Origin: Toxonevra muliebris
Taxonomy: Eukaryota > Arthropoda > Insecta > Diptera > Pallopteridae
Assembly: GCA_963691655.1 (NCBI GenBank)
Contig: OY829326.1
Span: forward strand, 108,659,388-108,723,387
DNA: 64,000 bases
Direction: 5' to 3'
Shown: positions 46,101 to 57,611 of the stretch, one piece after another
How positions within the stretch are numbered: position 1 is the stretch's first letter
Layout of the letters: each line of letters opens with the position of its first letter
Program-made: the position numbers and the translations under genes
The notes under the pieces: model-generated
The model's input: only the letters and a program-made list of their open reading frames with translations
Databases searched by the model: none
What the model was told of the DNA's origin: nothing

Positions 46101-47038
46101 TTGATGTTAATGACGAAAAGAAGTTGCTACGAAATGAAGAAAGTGCTTCAAGCGACGAAAAAGTATACAATTTCCAGGAGCTGCTTCAATGTTTGCAAAG
46201 ATCATTTTTATTAGATGTAGAGGAACTAGAAAATAGAACTGAGGATGATGTGAAAATGCGGAAAACGCTTTTAGAAACAAAGGCTATTTGTGCGACGCCC
46301 ATTGATAAACAAAGAGCTCAAAAATTGGATACTGTGAAATCCAAACTCAAAGAAACTACAATGCTTACTAAGCCAAAGGAATCAAAGCCTAGGCTTGCCG
46401 AAAGTCCCTGCAAAAGTGATGAGGAGCATTTATTATCTTCAACAATCATAGATTCTGACAATGAGGCTGCGAAATCCTTCCCTTCACCAAGTTTTTCCAA
46501 TAGTTCAACAACACCGCCACCACCTCAGCTTACCGCTTTATACAAACGTCCGCAAACCACTTGGTATGAAACGGATTGGCTTATATACTTGGTTATAAAT
46601 GCGCCCGATATTGACGATTACTTCCTTGAAGTAACAGACACTACGCTATACTTTGCGGCAGTGGTGAATGGTGAAGAGAAATCGTTGATTTTAAATTTTC
46701 TTGGCACTGTGCAACCTGAGTATGTCTCACATGAAATACGTGGTCTTAATGTCGTTGTACGTTTGGTTAAAAGTATTTGCATGAAATGGCCGCGTTTACT
46801 CGAACAATCAACGAAATTTCCATGGCTTACGTACAATCTCAATACTATTGACACAACTGAAATTGAATATTTATTGCCACAGCAACGTCTAGAACAAGAT
46901 CTCCAAGATAATAAGTATAAAGATACACGTTCAACAGATAGCGATGATTCAGATGATGGTGAAAAGAACTTGTATCAAACTTTTACGCCCATATTTAATA
47001 GCGTAGATATACATGATCCAACGGCTGAAATGTTTTAA
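34141..47038 (+). CDS. SoYb: TDRD12/Yb-family protein (SoYb-like): Tudor, degenerate DEAD helicase, CCCH, Tudor, CS
   Basis: Ten exons: 34141-35340, 35490-35600, 35681-35953, 37663-37782, 37901-37984, 38051-38472, 41542-43033, 43121-43627, 43697-44626 and 45311-47038. All phases close and give 2,288 residues. Order: Tudor ~59-118; Ser-rich linker; DEAD-like core ~780-1235 with SKTGKT near 970 but DDLD in place of DEAD near 1085; a divergent HelicC with no HRIGRTGR motif; CCCH finger (CPFVLEFGECDESRCDYRH) ~1359-1377; second Tudor ~1420-1560; third Tudor ~1807-1914; CS/p23 domain ~2129-2215. This architecture matches insect relatives of TDRD12 (Yb, BoYb, SoYb), which act in perinuclear piRNA bodies loading Piwi-type proteins. 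SoYb is the closest by Tudor-helicase-Tudor-CS layout, but BoYb is not excluded. A cryptic donor at 35741 (GTAAGT, also phase 0) would allow a shorter exon 3. Confidence 0.87.
35987..36405. mobile_element. Palindrome-rich MITE with tandem CCACTAAA/TTTAGTGG units (Yb-family intron 3)
   Basis: The ends CTGGGGATTTAGTTCC and GTGACTAAATCCCAAG are inverted repeats (13 of 16 match). Between them about seven units, each pairing CCACTAAA with TTTAGTGG and separated by AATTCAAATCCC-like spacers, run from 36019 to 36361. Each unit can fold into its own hairpin. No ORF is present. Confidence 0.75.
36417..37594. mobile_element. Inverted-repeat element, ~1.18 kb (Yb-family intron 3)
   Basis: The ends CAGGCATGTTCCAGAAT and ATTCTGGAACATGCCTG are perfect 17 bp inverted repeats, followed on each side by GAGTGAA/GTGAATT-rich subterminal repeats and a second inverted pair around GGTTTCTAGAAC. 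The interior includes a GC-rich stretch (36680-36790) unlike the flanks, possibly captured sequence. CAG...CTG ends suggest hAT, but no matching 8 bp duplication is evident. No transposase was found. Confidence 0.65.
39253..40386. mobile_element. Tc1/pogo (Tigger-like) non-autonomous element with nested repeat
   Basis: The ends CAGTTGAACCTCGATCATCC and its inverse GGATAATCGAGGTTCAACTG (one mismatch in 20) are flanked by TA on both sides (39251-39252, 40387-40388). TA target sites with CAGTTGAACC termini are typical of pogo/Tigger elements. The interior lacks a transposase and is mostly occupied by a later insertion (39621-40250). Confidence 0.82.
39621..40250 (+). repeat. Dispersed repeat copies 2 (partial) and 3 (full), in tandem
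   Basis: 39828-40250 is a full copy of the repeat also seen inverted at 25640-26066. 39621-39827 is a shorter direct copy with the middle deleted. Both begin CTAGTCGGYAAGGYCCYAGTAAC and end AATAAATGTATA. The pair sits inside the pogo-like element. Confidence 0.7.
40506..41495. mobile_element. MITE-like element with ~60 bp diverged inverted ends
   Basis: The left end (ACATATGACGCGCTCGGAGG, then a GTGAAGC phrase) matches the reverse complement of the right end (ACATATGATGCGCTTAGAGG) at roughly 80 percent over ~60 bp. Inside, an inverted pair built on AAACGAAACACAAGCAAAT lies at about 40599-40700, and the phrase TTAGGTACCCGGGTRCCTTATCAGCC occurs twice (41071, 41258). No coding frame is present. 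Confidence 0.55.
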
Positions 47039-47191
47039 ACGAAAAACATATTATAATTAACTATAATTAATTTCACAAGAAGTTTTCTATTTCAAAGCAA
47101 TTGAATTACTCATTATTTTATTTTTTTCATATTGAATTATTTTTCTATATTTATGTGTGGATCACATTACTTAAATTGTAAAAGCATTTTT

Positions 47192-47203
47192 AATAAAATA
47201 AAT
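47192..47203 (+). promoter_or_regulatory. Polyadenylation signals of the Yb-family gene
   Basis: Overlapping AATAAAATAAAT lies about 155 bp past the stop codon and is followed by T-rich sequence. Confidence 0.6.
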
Positions 47204-47589
47204 GTATATTTTTGTATACAAATATAATACAATCATACACCATTGGGCTTTGTCATGGACTAAATAAAGTATTTACATTAGAAATGATAACTTATTCCAA
47301 TAATCTGAAATCTTTTGTTCACGGAAATTTTACAAAAGTTAAATTTCTTAAAATACTAGAATTAAATTTACTACACCGGATGATATTTACTGAGGAACCA
47401 GGTCCCGGAACTGTGACACAGGTTTACATAATCCTATTTATATATAAAAAGTTTAAGCAAGCAGAGATCGGAGTCCAGCTGTTATGTAATGAACTTATTT
47501 GTTTGGTAAGTTTTTTTAATTGATTGGAATTAATTCTTTATGATCCTACTATATATTAACTATGTCATAGCCCATGGGGGGTCTAGGCC

Positions 47590-48037
47590 GAGCTTTTCGC
47601 ATCCATTCATGTCGTGTGGCCTTGCCGAGTTGTGAACCCAGGCAGTTTATACTCTTACAGTTTTATACTCTCCTTGATGTTTGTTTTTGATATTATTTCC
47701 AATAATGTTAATTGTTTAAATCTATTGGAGTTTATAACTTTTAATATGCCTGCCAGACACTTGGGCCATTGCAACTTATTTAGTGTTGAATCATTTAAAT
47801 CTAATTATGCGTTAAATGAACCTATTACAAGGGCTTTAATTAATTATAATAATATCTCCGTTAATCAGCTAATTGAATTTTCCATGTCAAAAGATTGTTT
47901 TAAAAGATTCCTGATATAATTCCTGAATAATATTATTATCTAGTTTTAATTTTAGTTTAGCATAAATTCAGGAGGATTTTGCACATCCATAGACGAAATA
48001 AATAAATAGAATAATGAAATAAATAAATAGAGTAATG
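47590..48037 (+). mobile_element. 5'-truncated 3' end of a non-LTR retrotransposon
   Basis: The frame 47614-47919 ends in a short segment (FNMPARHLGHCNLFSVES ... SNYALNEPITRALINYNN) with the pattern typical of the extreme C-terminus of fly non-LTR ORF2 proteins. A short 3' UTR and an (AAATAAATAGA)-type tail at about 47994-48037 follow. The assignment rests on pattern recognition only. It is a different family from the two LOA-like elements. Confidence 0.5.
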
Positions 48038-48313
48038 TAAACAGTTGAAAGGGTCTCCTGAAAAGTACATAGTGCTCCATAGATTTTTTTGCCAAAAAAT
48101 GTAAGTTGTTTTACGATTTAAATTTTTCAGTATAAATCAATATAAAAACGAAAAACATTAACCTTTTTCACATGTTGGTCGAATATTTTCGACATTACAT
48201 GAATACAATGTTTAAAAGCCAAAAATGTACGATAAATTTAATTCTTCATATATTTCAGTAGTCGCCTGATTTTAAAAATAACAAATTTGGAAAGGAAAAA
48301 TAATATACATATA

Positions 48314-49537
48314 CAGGGTGACAATCGTAAAGTGACGCACACATTTCAGCAGTTATTTTCAAAAGGACGTACTTCCATTAAGTGTTAACATTGCTGAATA
48401 TATAAGCATTCATTTGAACCCCACCTCATTCAATATAACCTCCTTTAGCCTGCACACATGCCTTCAATCGATCCGGAAATCGTAGGACTGTTCGCCGCAG
48501 GACTTCCTGATCAATTTCAGTCCAGGCTTTCTCTAATGAATTTGTCAGCGACTCCAGACTGTGGTGTTGAGATGCACAAGCCTTACTCTCTAAAATACTC
48601 CAAATAGAGTAGCCCATTGGATTCAAGTCTGGGGAGTATGGTGGCCATTCTTGAGATGTTATGAATCCAAAAAAATTGTCTTTTATCCATGTTTGCGTTA
48701 ATTTTGCCATGTGGGAAGGTGCAGAATCTTGCTGGAAAGTCCAGTTTTCATTTCCAAATGTATCTTGGGCCCAGGGAAGAACATGTTCATTTAAAATGCT
48801 CCGATAAACGGAAACTCCAGCCCATACCATAACGGAAGCTGGCTTTTGAACCCGGCCAACAGTCCTATTTTGTTGCGATGATGATGTTAGCCACATTCGG
48901 TCATTTTGTGCATTGAAATGTTGTTCAACCGTGAAAATTTTTTCATCTGTAAACAAGATACATATTTTCAACATTTTTTAACACGGAGGAGCGTAGCAAC
49001 GCCTTGCATCTTTGCAGTAGCAAATCTTTCTTTTTTTGTGTCAGATCCTGAGCTTTTCGGAGCTTGTACGGCTTAAGATTAAGCTTTGATTTTGCAATGA
49101 TTCGCACTGTTTCACGGTTTACTCCTACTTCCTTAGTGATTTTTTCATTGAACGCCTTGGATTTCGCTTGATTCGTTTACGAATTTTTTCTGTTAAACCG
49201 GTAGTGGCAACTGTTGAAAATTTTCCCCGGTCTCTATCTCCAAAACCCCCAGTTTTATTATATCGAATAATAGCTCGGTCTACCGTACGACTTGACAAAT
49301 TTAAAGCCTTTGCAATTTGACGGCTACTATAATTTGCCAAATGAAATTTCATAATTTCACGACGAATATTTTCCTTGTCCATTTTTATGGAAATTTCAAA
49401 ATGTAATAACAAAAATTCAAATGAAATTAAAAGCAAAGCCAATGATGAATGAATTTGCTTTTTAAATTAAAGTAACGGTAAATGGCAAAGCTTGCTGCAG
49501 AGTATTAAACTTGCGTCACTTTACAATTGTCACCCTG
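48314..49537 (-). mobile_element. Complete maT-type (DD37D) mariner element, 1,224 bp, inactivated
   Basis: The termini CAGGGTGACAATCGTAAAGT and their inverse (one mismatch over ~26 bp, continuing to GACGCA) are flanked by TA on both sides (48312-48313, 49538-49539). The transposase relic on the minus strand fills most of the interior. Size and layout are those of an autonomous Tc1/mariner, but the coding region is broken. Confidence 0.9.
48426..49382 (-). pseudogene. maT/mariner transposase pseudogene
   Basis: The N-terminal part (from an ATG at 49382) holds a helix-turn-helix (YSSRQIAKALNLSSRTVDRA). The C-terminal part (48974-48426) is the DDE/D catalytic domain with FTDEK and QQDSAPSH. 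About 37 residues after the second Asp, where the DD37D family carries Asp (PDLNPLDY-like), this copy reads PDLNPMGY, so the third catalytic residue is Gly. Two frameshifts at A-runs (near 49130 and 48980) separate the halves. The enzyme is dead. Confidence 0.85.
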
Positions 49538-52138
49538 TATACAGTGATTAGTCAGTTTGGATTAAAATTGTGAATATTCATATGTATTTAAATAAAAGTT
49601 TTATGTAAAATAATTTCGTAAAATATTTTGTGGTCAGATGTGGAAACTTATTTGGGATGGGAAACGTTTTAGGCTATATCATACTTATTAGCATAAATGC
49701 TTTCAGATTTTTGGCTCGATTAAAATATTTTAGTCACGAAGAGGGTTAATGCCCGGTTTTGCCAATCAATTTTAAAATTGACAAATATTCAATTTTGCTC
49801 CCGGTAAATTTTATAAGTAATATAAAATAACATTAATTATTAGGATTCTGGTATCACCATCTTCCTCTTCATCAGGCTTTTCACATACAGCTACTGCTGA
49901 AGTTTTCCAGTGACCCATTACAGCATTCTTACTCTTGCATTCTTCTCATGATTGTTTTGGCCCACCTCCAGCTTTGTACTTTGACTTTTGACGAGGACTT
50001 CTCATGTTGCGAAACTGTTATTATCCAAGGACCTTAAATTATTTAGTGCTACTCCATCGATGGCTTTATTTTCTCTATTTTGGCCTTATATTGACTCAGA
50101 TTATTTACTTTTGTTCCTTCTTCAGACAATTTCTGGCTCGTTCTGTTGTTTAGTTTGTCCAGTTTCATTTTTTAAAATTTCGTTTCCGTTTTTATATTTT
50201 TAATATATATTTAGAATTTCAGATTAATGTATGCAGACACTTTGAATGTATGCATCACAATCAAAAAAAATATTTTTGCTTATTTTTTTTGCACACAATC
50301 AGAGCGATTGGTGTAAAGCATTTGCCTTCAAACTGGGCTCCATAGAACCCTGGAGCTTCACGAAATTTTCCAGGGACTCCGTGGAAATATGTCCAATTTT
50401 TAAAAGTCAGTTAATTTTCCATTTGTTCTTTTTTGTGTATGATAGAATACAAGATTGCGCACTAGTCTGCTCAAAAGTGAAATCTTCTGCGCATGTATGT
50501 CACACCAGACCCCATGCTGTGATCTGTTTGGCTACAGTGTGTTGACAGATATTTGTTTACGTTTCCACCTGATGTTTTTATATAAATTCGTTTGTTTTTT
50601 CTTTGACAAATGTAATAAATTGTGAAATTTATTGTTTTTTCTTCCAATAAATTATTAATAAAACTGATTTTTTTCTTCTGGTTCGCTTTAATACGCAATA
50701 TTGCCGCCATAGCTATTTGATTTCACCACAAAAATTTATGGTGGTACACTTCTATCGGACTTCTGATGGTGCTATCCGTAAAGCTTTAGAGTTAAAATTA
50801 TAAAAAATTGTCCCGGAATTTTTTTTTCTCAATGTAAACAAATGGCTACCACGATATCTCCAAAACTATTGAACCGATTGCGCTTAAATTTTCATCGTAT
50901 CTTCAGTACATCTATAGTTCTAGTCCGTCGGAGCCAGGATCATTCTGATAGCTCTCATAGTTTTTTATTTATTTCCAAAACTAGATAGACAGATAGTTCT
51001 TTTATTTGACATTTTCTTATATAAAAAAACAAATTTTTAATGGCTTAACTAAAAGATTTTTACATAATTCTGTTTCCGGCTGTAGGCATAGGTCTATCGA
51101 TTAATATTGATTAATCATGGCAGCCATCGGCCAACTTTTTTTAGACACAGGTTTGTCCTCCGATCGTGCACAGTTATTTAGTCCTGATTACTAATGTGCC
51201 CATATATTGAGTGACCAGCGTCAATGACAAATGCCACAGAAATTTGTTTCGATATGATTCCTGGGAATCTGGTTAAGTGTATTATTGCACTTTTAATTTG
51301 GAATATGGCGTTATTTCCCAATCAAAAGTGCAATAAAGCCATTATGGCGTTAATGCATATGGCTTTATAACACCCCTCCAAGCTAAACAGTTAAATTGAA
51401 GAAATTAACAAAATCAAACAGAATTGTGGGCAAAAGCGATTCCCTATCTCGATTCTTCAGCAGCCGTAATTGCGTAGGTTAAAATTTCTCAATTTTTTTT
51501 AGGTTTGTTACTTGAAATCTGAGGTAAAATTTCACAAAAACAAATAACCATAATTTTTTCCAAACAGCTTTAAAACCAATAACTCATTTATACCAATTAT
51601 CTCACAAAATTTCATCAATTAAAATTTTCGCTTATTTAGCGATATTTTTATCTACTTACATGAGTCCGCTTATTGTTTTTACGTGTTTGTGCAGTTTACA
51701 AGGTTTACGAGGCACTTACGGGTTTACATGAATCCGACTATCATGCAAAATATTTGAAAAGTACATACCTACGGCCTTTCAAAATTCAGGTTCTTCTGGA
51801 TATTGTTTATCGGCAATGAAATTTACGGTATCTGTTGTTTTTTTATGTGTTTGGTTCGATATTTTTATGTACTCAATATACTTACATTTATAGGAAATGT
51901 ATCTATGCATATTTTTTGTTGAATTATAATTATTAATAAACGGCTATTTCCTAGTATATGACGTGGTGAGCCCCTTTGAATTATTCCTAGGGGGAAACCC
52001 TAAAACCTACCCATGCATACGCGCCTGCTTATATGCATTCTCATATCGTAAGTATATCGTTGTTATATAGGAACCGTTAGCCACAAACGTTATCATTTTA
52101 ACTAAAATAAGTCAGTTTAATGATCTGATTACAGAATT
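49538..52138. other. AT-rich intergenic region
   Basis: No gene is recognised on either strand. A dyad at about 51284-51345 pairs TTGCACTTTTAATT with AATCAAAAGTGCAATAA. The last few hundred bases should hold the promoter and 5' UTR of the following gene. Confidence 0.4.
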
Positions 52139-55100
52139 ATGAAATCTTCCTACGATGTAAGTAATCTTTAAATGCTTTATTATTTAATATAAACATTTAT
52201 AAATATTTTTTGTATTTTTCCAAAGGCGGTTTGCAAATCGTGCAACAAAATTTTTTGTTGTGCTGAATGTCGTTTTAAACATGAGTTAAAAAATCATGCC
52301 ATTGTTGTTCGTAAGTTTACATCGGCGGTGATAAGGGACAATGAATGCGAAATAAATACGAAGAGCGAACAAATTTATTTATTTTGTCCAATATGCGAAG
52401 ATAAACCACTCACTTTGCATAAGGAAATATACAAAGAAATATTGGAGCACATCGAAGACAAACATTTGCCATTGCGTTGCCGAAAATGTGCGAAGGTATG
52501 TCAGTAATTGTGGGTGCTCTAAAACACATGCATATACACTGACTCACAAAACGAAAAACTTTTGGGGCTCAATAGTTAACAACGTAAAAGCGTAGGTACA
52601 GATGAATAGGACTGGAATCAAATTTTTTAAATAAAATAATATCTTCAAGTTCCAAAGGGGTCTTGAACATAATACAAAAAAAAATCTAAATCAGATCATG
52701 TTTGCTGGCGCCGCAAGATGTTCAAAGTTTATAAGTTTCGACCATAATTTACACTTCACAGAATTTTTACTGAATTTCTAAAAACTTACAAGCCTTAAAC
52801 CTTTTGCGACACCAGAAAGCATTTTCCGACTTAAAAAATTGTTTTTCCCATAATTTTTGTAAGAAGCCTATAACAGAACTGTGGAATAAAAAAAAAATAT
52901 TCAAAAGTAAAAATGTTGAGACTTCAAGACCCTTTTGGTACATGAAGATATAATCTGATTTCAAAAACTTGTTCCCATTTCTGTTTATCTGGATGAGTAA
53001 ACATTTAACTACGCTGTTACTTGTTGATTTGATGCCATTCTTGGCTATTTATCGTTTCCCACAAATGCTGCTTTTTGTAATAAATTTTGTTTGTCAGTGT
53101 ATAATTGTTTAATTTAATTTTATTCAGCTAACAACTAAAATAATAATACAGAAAGTACTCTGAAATCGCACTGAAATAGGCAAACTTAAAACACACAAGG
53201 ATAAATATTTTTGCTATTTTCTCTCTTCCCAGATATACACACAAATTGATGATTTACAAAATTTCACCAAGTGCCTTAATCCAACCATTTTGTGCGATAG
53301 TCAAGAAGGCATCACTGCATCATCAACTGATACATGCAACACTGATGATTCAAAAGTTACCGTTACCAAGGAGGCAGTCACAAAAATTACCATATCGACA
53401 CAGACATCACCGCCACGTAGATATGAGAATGCTACACCATCGCTTACGACACCATTCTCAATATTGAATCTCCGCTGGAAGGCAACAGCAGCAGCAAAAA
53501 ATAAAATAACCCATGAAGAGTTTATAAGCGACAGCGTTTCATCAATTAAAAATATATCATCGATAAGTAATTGCTCAACTAGACGTAGTATTGATGCTAT
53601 GCAAAAGCCAAAAGGAAAAATTGCACGTACCACATCGACTCCGGTGCATGCGGAACTTTTCTGTGGTACAAAACCAAAACAAGAACAAACTATTTTCAAT
53701 GCATCTGGCGGACAAGTATCAAGTATATATAATAGCGGTTGCGACTCGGATAATAGTCCGGCATTACCTAATCCTAGTGGGCAAGTTGAAAAATTCATCT
53801 TATAATGCCCGAGGTATAATATTTATTTGTATTTTTTTCAGTTCTTCTCCAAAACAATCGCTGGACAACATGAATCGTTATTTAAAAGTTGGTAGCCGTG
53901 GAAAAATGTCTGCAGTTACCCCATTGCGCCAAGTAATGTCCAAGAGTATTCAAAAAGCTTTTGCAGAACATGGTGGTCTACCCACATCAAATGGTGCGGT
54001 TGAAGTCGCTGCTTATAACCGCAAGAAAATGTTCAATTCCATTGATAATACAAGTTCATGTAAGTAAAATGTAGGTAGAAGCTAAGAATGAAGAGGTAAA
54101 TCTGTGGTGCATTTAAGGGAATAGTTAAAAAAAAGCGCGCGTCTTCTTTTTAACTATTCCTTTAAGAAAGTATACTTAGTAGTGGTAAATTATATTTTCA
54201 AAAAAGTTGATTTGCTGCTTTTATGTTTACAAACATAATTGGGAAAATTTGTGTTAGCGAAGTTTGTCTAAATTAAAATTATGCACTTATACATTCGCCA
54301 AAAAAAAAAAACAACTCCGAATGCGGATGCGAATGTCAAAATTATCCGAATGTTTCGTACTTAGCTAATGCAGACATCCGTTACATCACTACTTCATTCA
54401 CATAACTTTTGTGGTTGTCTATAACATATCAGCCATCGCCAAACAAATTTATTGGTCTTTGTTTAAGGGGCATTTTAATAGCTACCTGATCATTCGAATT
54501 TCAGTACAGGTTAAAGATTGAATGCATTTGGCATTGTTTTGTATTGAAACCCGAAAACCAATCGAGAGCTTACCAATGTACCCTTTGGTATTTAATGCAA
54601 TGATCTATGTATCCCTTTATTCACTAGTTTCCGACCCATGTGTGTAACCTTTAAAACAGTCCTGCCTATTATAATTTTAAAGTTGAAAAGAGATTTGAGT
54701 TCCTCTGACTAAAAGACCCCCAAATATCTGCAGTACACTAGAATACAAAAATGCACATAAAAATGAGACGATTTGAAGAAAATTCCAGAAATGGGTTTTT
54801 AAATCATCCTCTAACTTTATAGTTCGGTGAGATCACGTTTCTATTTTTCAAATTAAGAAGTAACACAGTATTTTACTAAAACACCACGAAAACTTATTCC
54901 TTCTTTTCTGACTGATATTAATATTTGTGCAGCTACGACTGGAATTGTAGGATCACCATTGGATTTACGTCTCTCTCCGGCCGTACGACGTACCCAAAGC
55001 GAAATATATTATTCTTCCAACTCTGGATTAGGGCCATTATCCCTGGAAGAGAGTGGCCCGCATTTGCATCGTGAAATATTGTGCTCTTCGCAAAAGCTAA

Positions 55101-56321
55101 CAACTGAATCGATTGTCATTACACGCACGCAACATTTAGCAAGCATTGAATCGGTAAGCACCACCGATGAAAGTGGTGCCAGCGGCAGCAGTTTAAGTTC
55201 AATTGTAACGAATGCAGCATCAAATAAGTCGGCCGCTAGCAGCAATGGTAGTAGCATCTCGAGCGCGAGTGCCACTAGTTCAATGTTTAAATCTTGCCGC
55301 AGCGTTGAAATCATAACGTCATCCACCACTGAATTAAGCAAAGTTAATGTTGGAAAAAACAAATGTTATGCTTCAATTGAGAATATTGAGAATATCCACC
55401 CATTGCATCAAATAACGCAGGGATGTGGGCATAATGTCTTTGCGGCAGCTATTACACCGATAACACGCATACCTCCCGGTGCTATTATAAATAAAAAACT
55501 CATTAAATTTGATACGCCAAAACTGAATTTGGAGGCGGACGAGAAAGCTCAAAGCATAGAACAGCATTCGCCGGGTGAAGTGTTCTTTACGCCGAACACT
55601 ACACCCGTACGTAAGTTGAGCTTAAAATGTGAAGCAGTGAAAAATAATGGCAAAATGATTTTATCACGCAATTTAAGTGAACGTTTCTCTCCATATAGAC
55701 GTCCTACCATAAAGGACTATACACAAAATGATTTCTTTAATCGTATTCAAGCTGATAATGACAATGAATGCATTGATGATGAAGTATTTTTAACAGAAGA
55801 CGAACAAGAACAGAAGGAGCATATTGCAAAAGAAAATGGAAACTATAAGAAAAAAACGGTTCAAAGCACTTTTGAAAAAACAGGACGTTCGTGGTCTTTT
55901 GGTTCGCTAATAGGAACAGTTATGAGGTTTCCATCCTTAACTGGGTCTTCATGGAGCAAATATGCTCTCGACTCTGAAGCGGATATCAATCCAAATTCAT
56001 TGATTAAGCGTTGCGCCTCCATAGCAGGTAAGTACAAATAGAATTACTCAACTGCCTACTAACGATTTGCTTTTGATTTTATATTATATTATTTGCTTTT
56101 GATTTTATATTATAGGATCTTTGGTTCGCTCGAAAACTACGATTCATGATGAAGAGCAAGTGACAAATCTCAAGCGAAAACGTACTTACCATAAATTAAA
56201 TAGTTCGCCAATATCGCCCAACTCAGATTCTTTATTAACTTCGAGCAAACGCTTTCGAATTCAAGGTCGCAGACCGATTGACCGTATGCGATTGAACAGG
56301 GAAAATGGAGAACGCTTTTAG
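52139..56321 (+). CDS. Unrecognised Cys/His-rich zinc-finger protein, 784 residues
   Basis: Six exons: 52139-52156, 52226-52495, 53233-53780, 53842-54059, 54933-56027 and 56116-56321. Phases close only if intron 3 uses a GC donor (GG|GCAAGT). The N-terminus (residues 7-96) has Cys/His clusters CKSC...CCAEC...H, CPIC, then H-x(n)-H and CRKC, likely two or three atypical zinc fingers. The rest is Ser/Thr-rich and probably disordered, with many SP/TP sites (SPLDLRLSP, TPLRQV, TPNTTPVRKLS) and basic C-terminal patches (LKRKRTYHK, RRPIDRMR), suggesting a nuclear, cell-cycle-phosphorylated protein. That role is inference; I do not recognise the family. Exon 1 codes only six residues (MKSSYD). Confidence 0.72.
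53781..53841 (+). other. Probable GC-AG intron (61 bp)
   Basis: Exon 3 ends AGTGG and the intron starts GCAAGTTG, the canonical GC-class donor. The acceptor TTTTTTTCAG follows at 53841. Every GT in the vicinity gives the wrong phase or a stop, whereas this junction yields a continuous frame (G|T = Gly, then SSPKQSLDN). Confidence 0.75.
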
Positions 56322-56453
56322 GATCGATAGGTCGTCTTTTGATGCTATTTATTTTATGTTATTTGTGTATTGTTCTTGTTTGTAATAATTTAATGTTAAA
56401 TTAACTTAAAATTTTTAAATTAAAGTAGTTTGTTGTTTGGTGTGAATTCCTCT

Positions 56454-56459
56454 AATAAA
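56454..56459 (+). promoter_or_regulatory. Polyadenylation signal of the unknown zinc-finger gene
   Basis: AATAAA lies about 135 bp past the stop codon at 56321. Confidence 0.55.
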
Positions 56460-56464
56460 ATTTG

Positions 56465-57611
56465 TCTAATAATTATCAAATATACATGTGTCATTCCCAC
56501 AGGAAAGGGAATATGTACACGTTTCCAGTTACTGAGATATTAACTGCTTTTAGAGTTGAGATATTTACGGAAACTTGCCTTTACCAAGTTTTAATAGCAA
56601 CATATATAAAGCCTTTTATTAACTATTTCAGATCTAAGACTATGAAAGTTATAAAGTTCAATTAATCGATTTCCTTCAATATTTTTTTATTTTTTTTTAT
56701 GAAATTTGACTTATAAAACGAAATGACTGCTTACAGTCGAGCTCGAGACGCCGATGCGAAAACATCAATTTTAACCCACAGATGGTATATCGAGGATTCA
56801 AAAAACTGTTAAACAATGTCTATGAGAAGATATGCTATTCTACGTAACAACGAAAATTGGTCTGTATACAGGCATACGTCTCATCGTTGGCGCAGTGCGG
56901 TCTTTTATTGAAGATAATCAATGGATATTATTATCATCTGACTGGTTACTAGGGACGTAAGAAGTAACTCTCGAAATTGACAAGCTGCAAACCTTTACAT
57001 TGAAACAACAAATGTTATTTCAATGTAAGAAGATTCTTGACAAATCGGAGAAAACTTTGGTGTTTATTGGTTCGACGATGATAATGTCTAAGGACAGTAC
57101 AGATACACGGAGCCGATGTCCTACTTACAATGAATTCCAAACACTTCCGGAACTGTGTGGACAGTATCACAAGAATATCACATCAGCGTCACCCCAGACA
57201 CCAATTTTGTACAAATATTCGTATTTTTTGGAATCGTAATATCAATACTAATGTGAAAATCCTGTAACTGGGAGTATATCATTAATAAAACGAAGAAGCA
57301 TTTAAATTTCAACAAGTTATACTTAACGCATTTTGTTTTGCTATAAAAAAACCAAAAATGTTAATATCTAAAAAAAATTATTATGTAAACTGGGTCTGAA
57401 AGGATTATTAAGAATGTTAACTCATTACAAATATTTTGTTTTTCATAATTTTGTTATTCATTTATTTTATTAAAAGTTTTTAAATGTTACAAAGTTACTT
57501 CTTGTTTGTGTTAACGTCAAAAATAATAAACTAATTTTTGCAAAATAAATGGATTTACAGAATCGGGCATTGAATTTAAATTCTTAACTACTACGCAACT
57601 ATTACTTTAAT
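56465..57611. other. Convergent-gene spacer
   Basis: No gene with recognisable product is seen between the zinc-finger gene and Bx42, which converge on this stretch. A frame at 57000-57239 has no conserved features. The right end should contain the Bx42 3' UTR; a minus-strand AATAAA (57461-57466) is a possible signal. Confidence 0.4.

Noticed and set aside
47212..47523. 103-residue plus-strand frame after the Yb-family gene
   Set aside because: It has no recognisable domain or splice context. It overlaps the polyadenylation region and is probably random.
52767..52964. Minus-strand frame in intron 2 of the unknown zinc-finger gene
   Set aside because: It is short, hydrophobic, AT-rich random sequence inside an intron.
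53301..53798. 165-residue minus-strand frame opposite exon 3 of the unknown gene
   Set aside because: It is a shadow of the Ser/Thr-rich exon. The plus-strand exon has matching splice sites and phase, and the antisense frame has none.
56998..57239. 79-residue plus-strand frame with a somewhat protein-like sequence
   Set aside because: There is no splice context, no domain and no conserved pattern. It could be an old element fragment, but the evidence is too thin to annotate.
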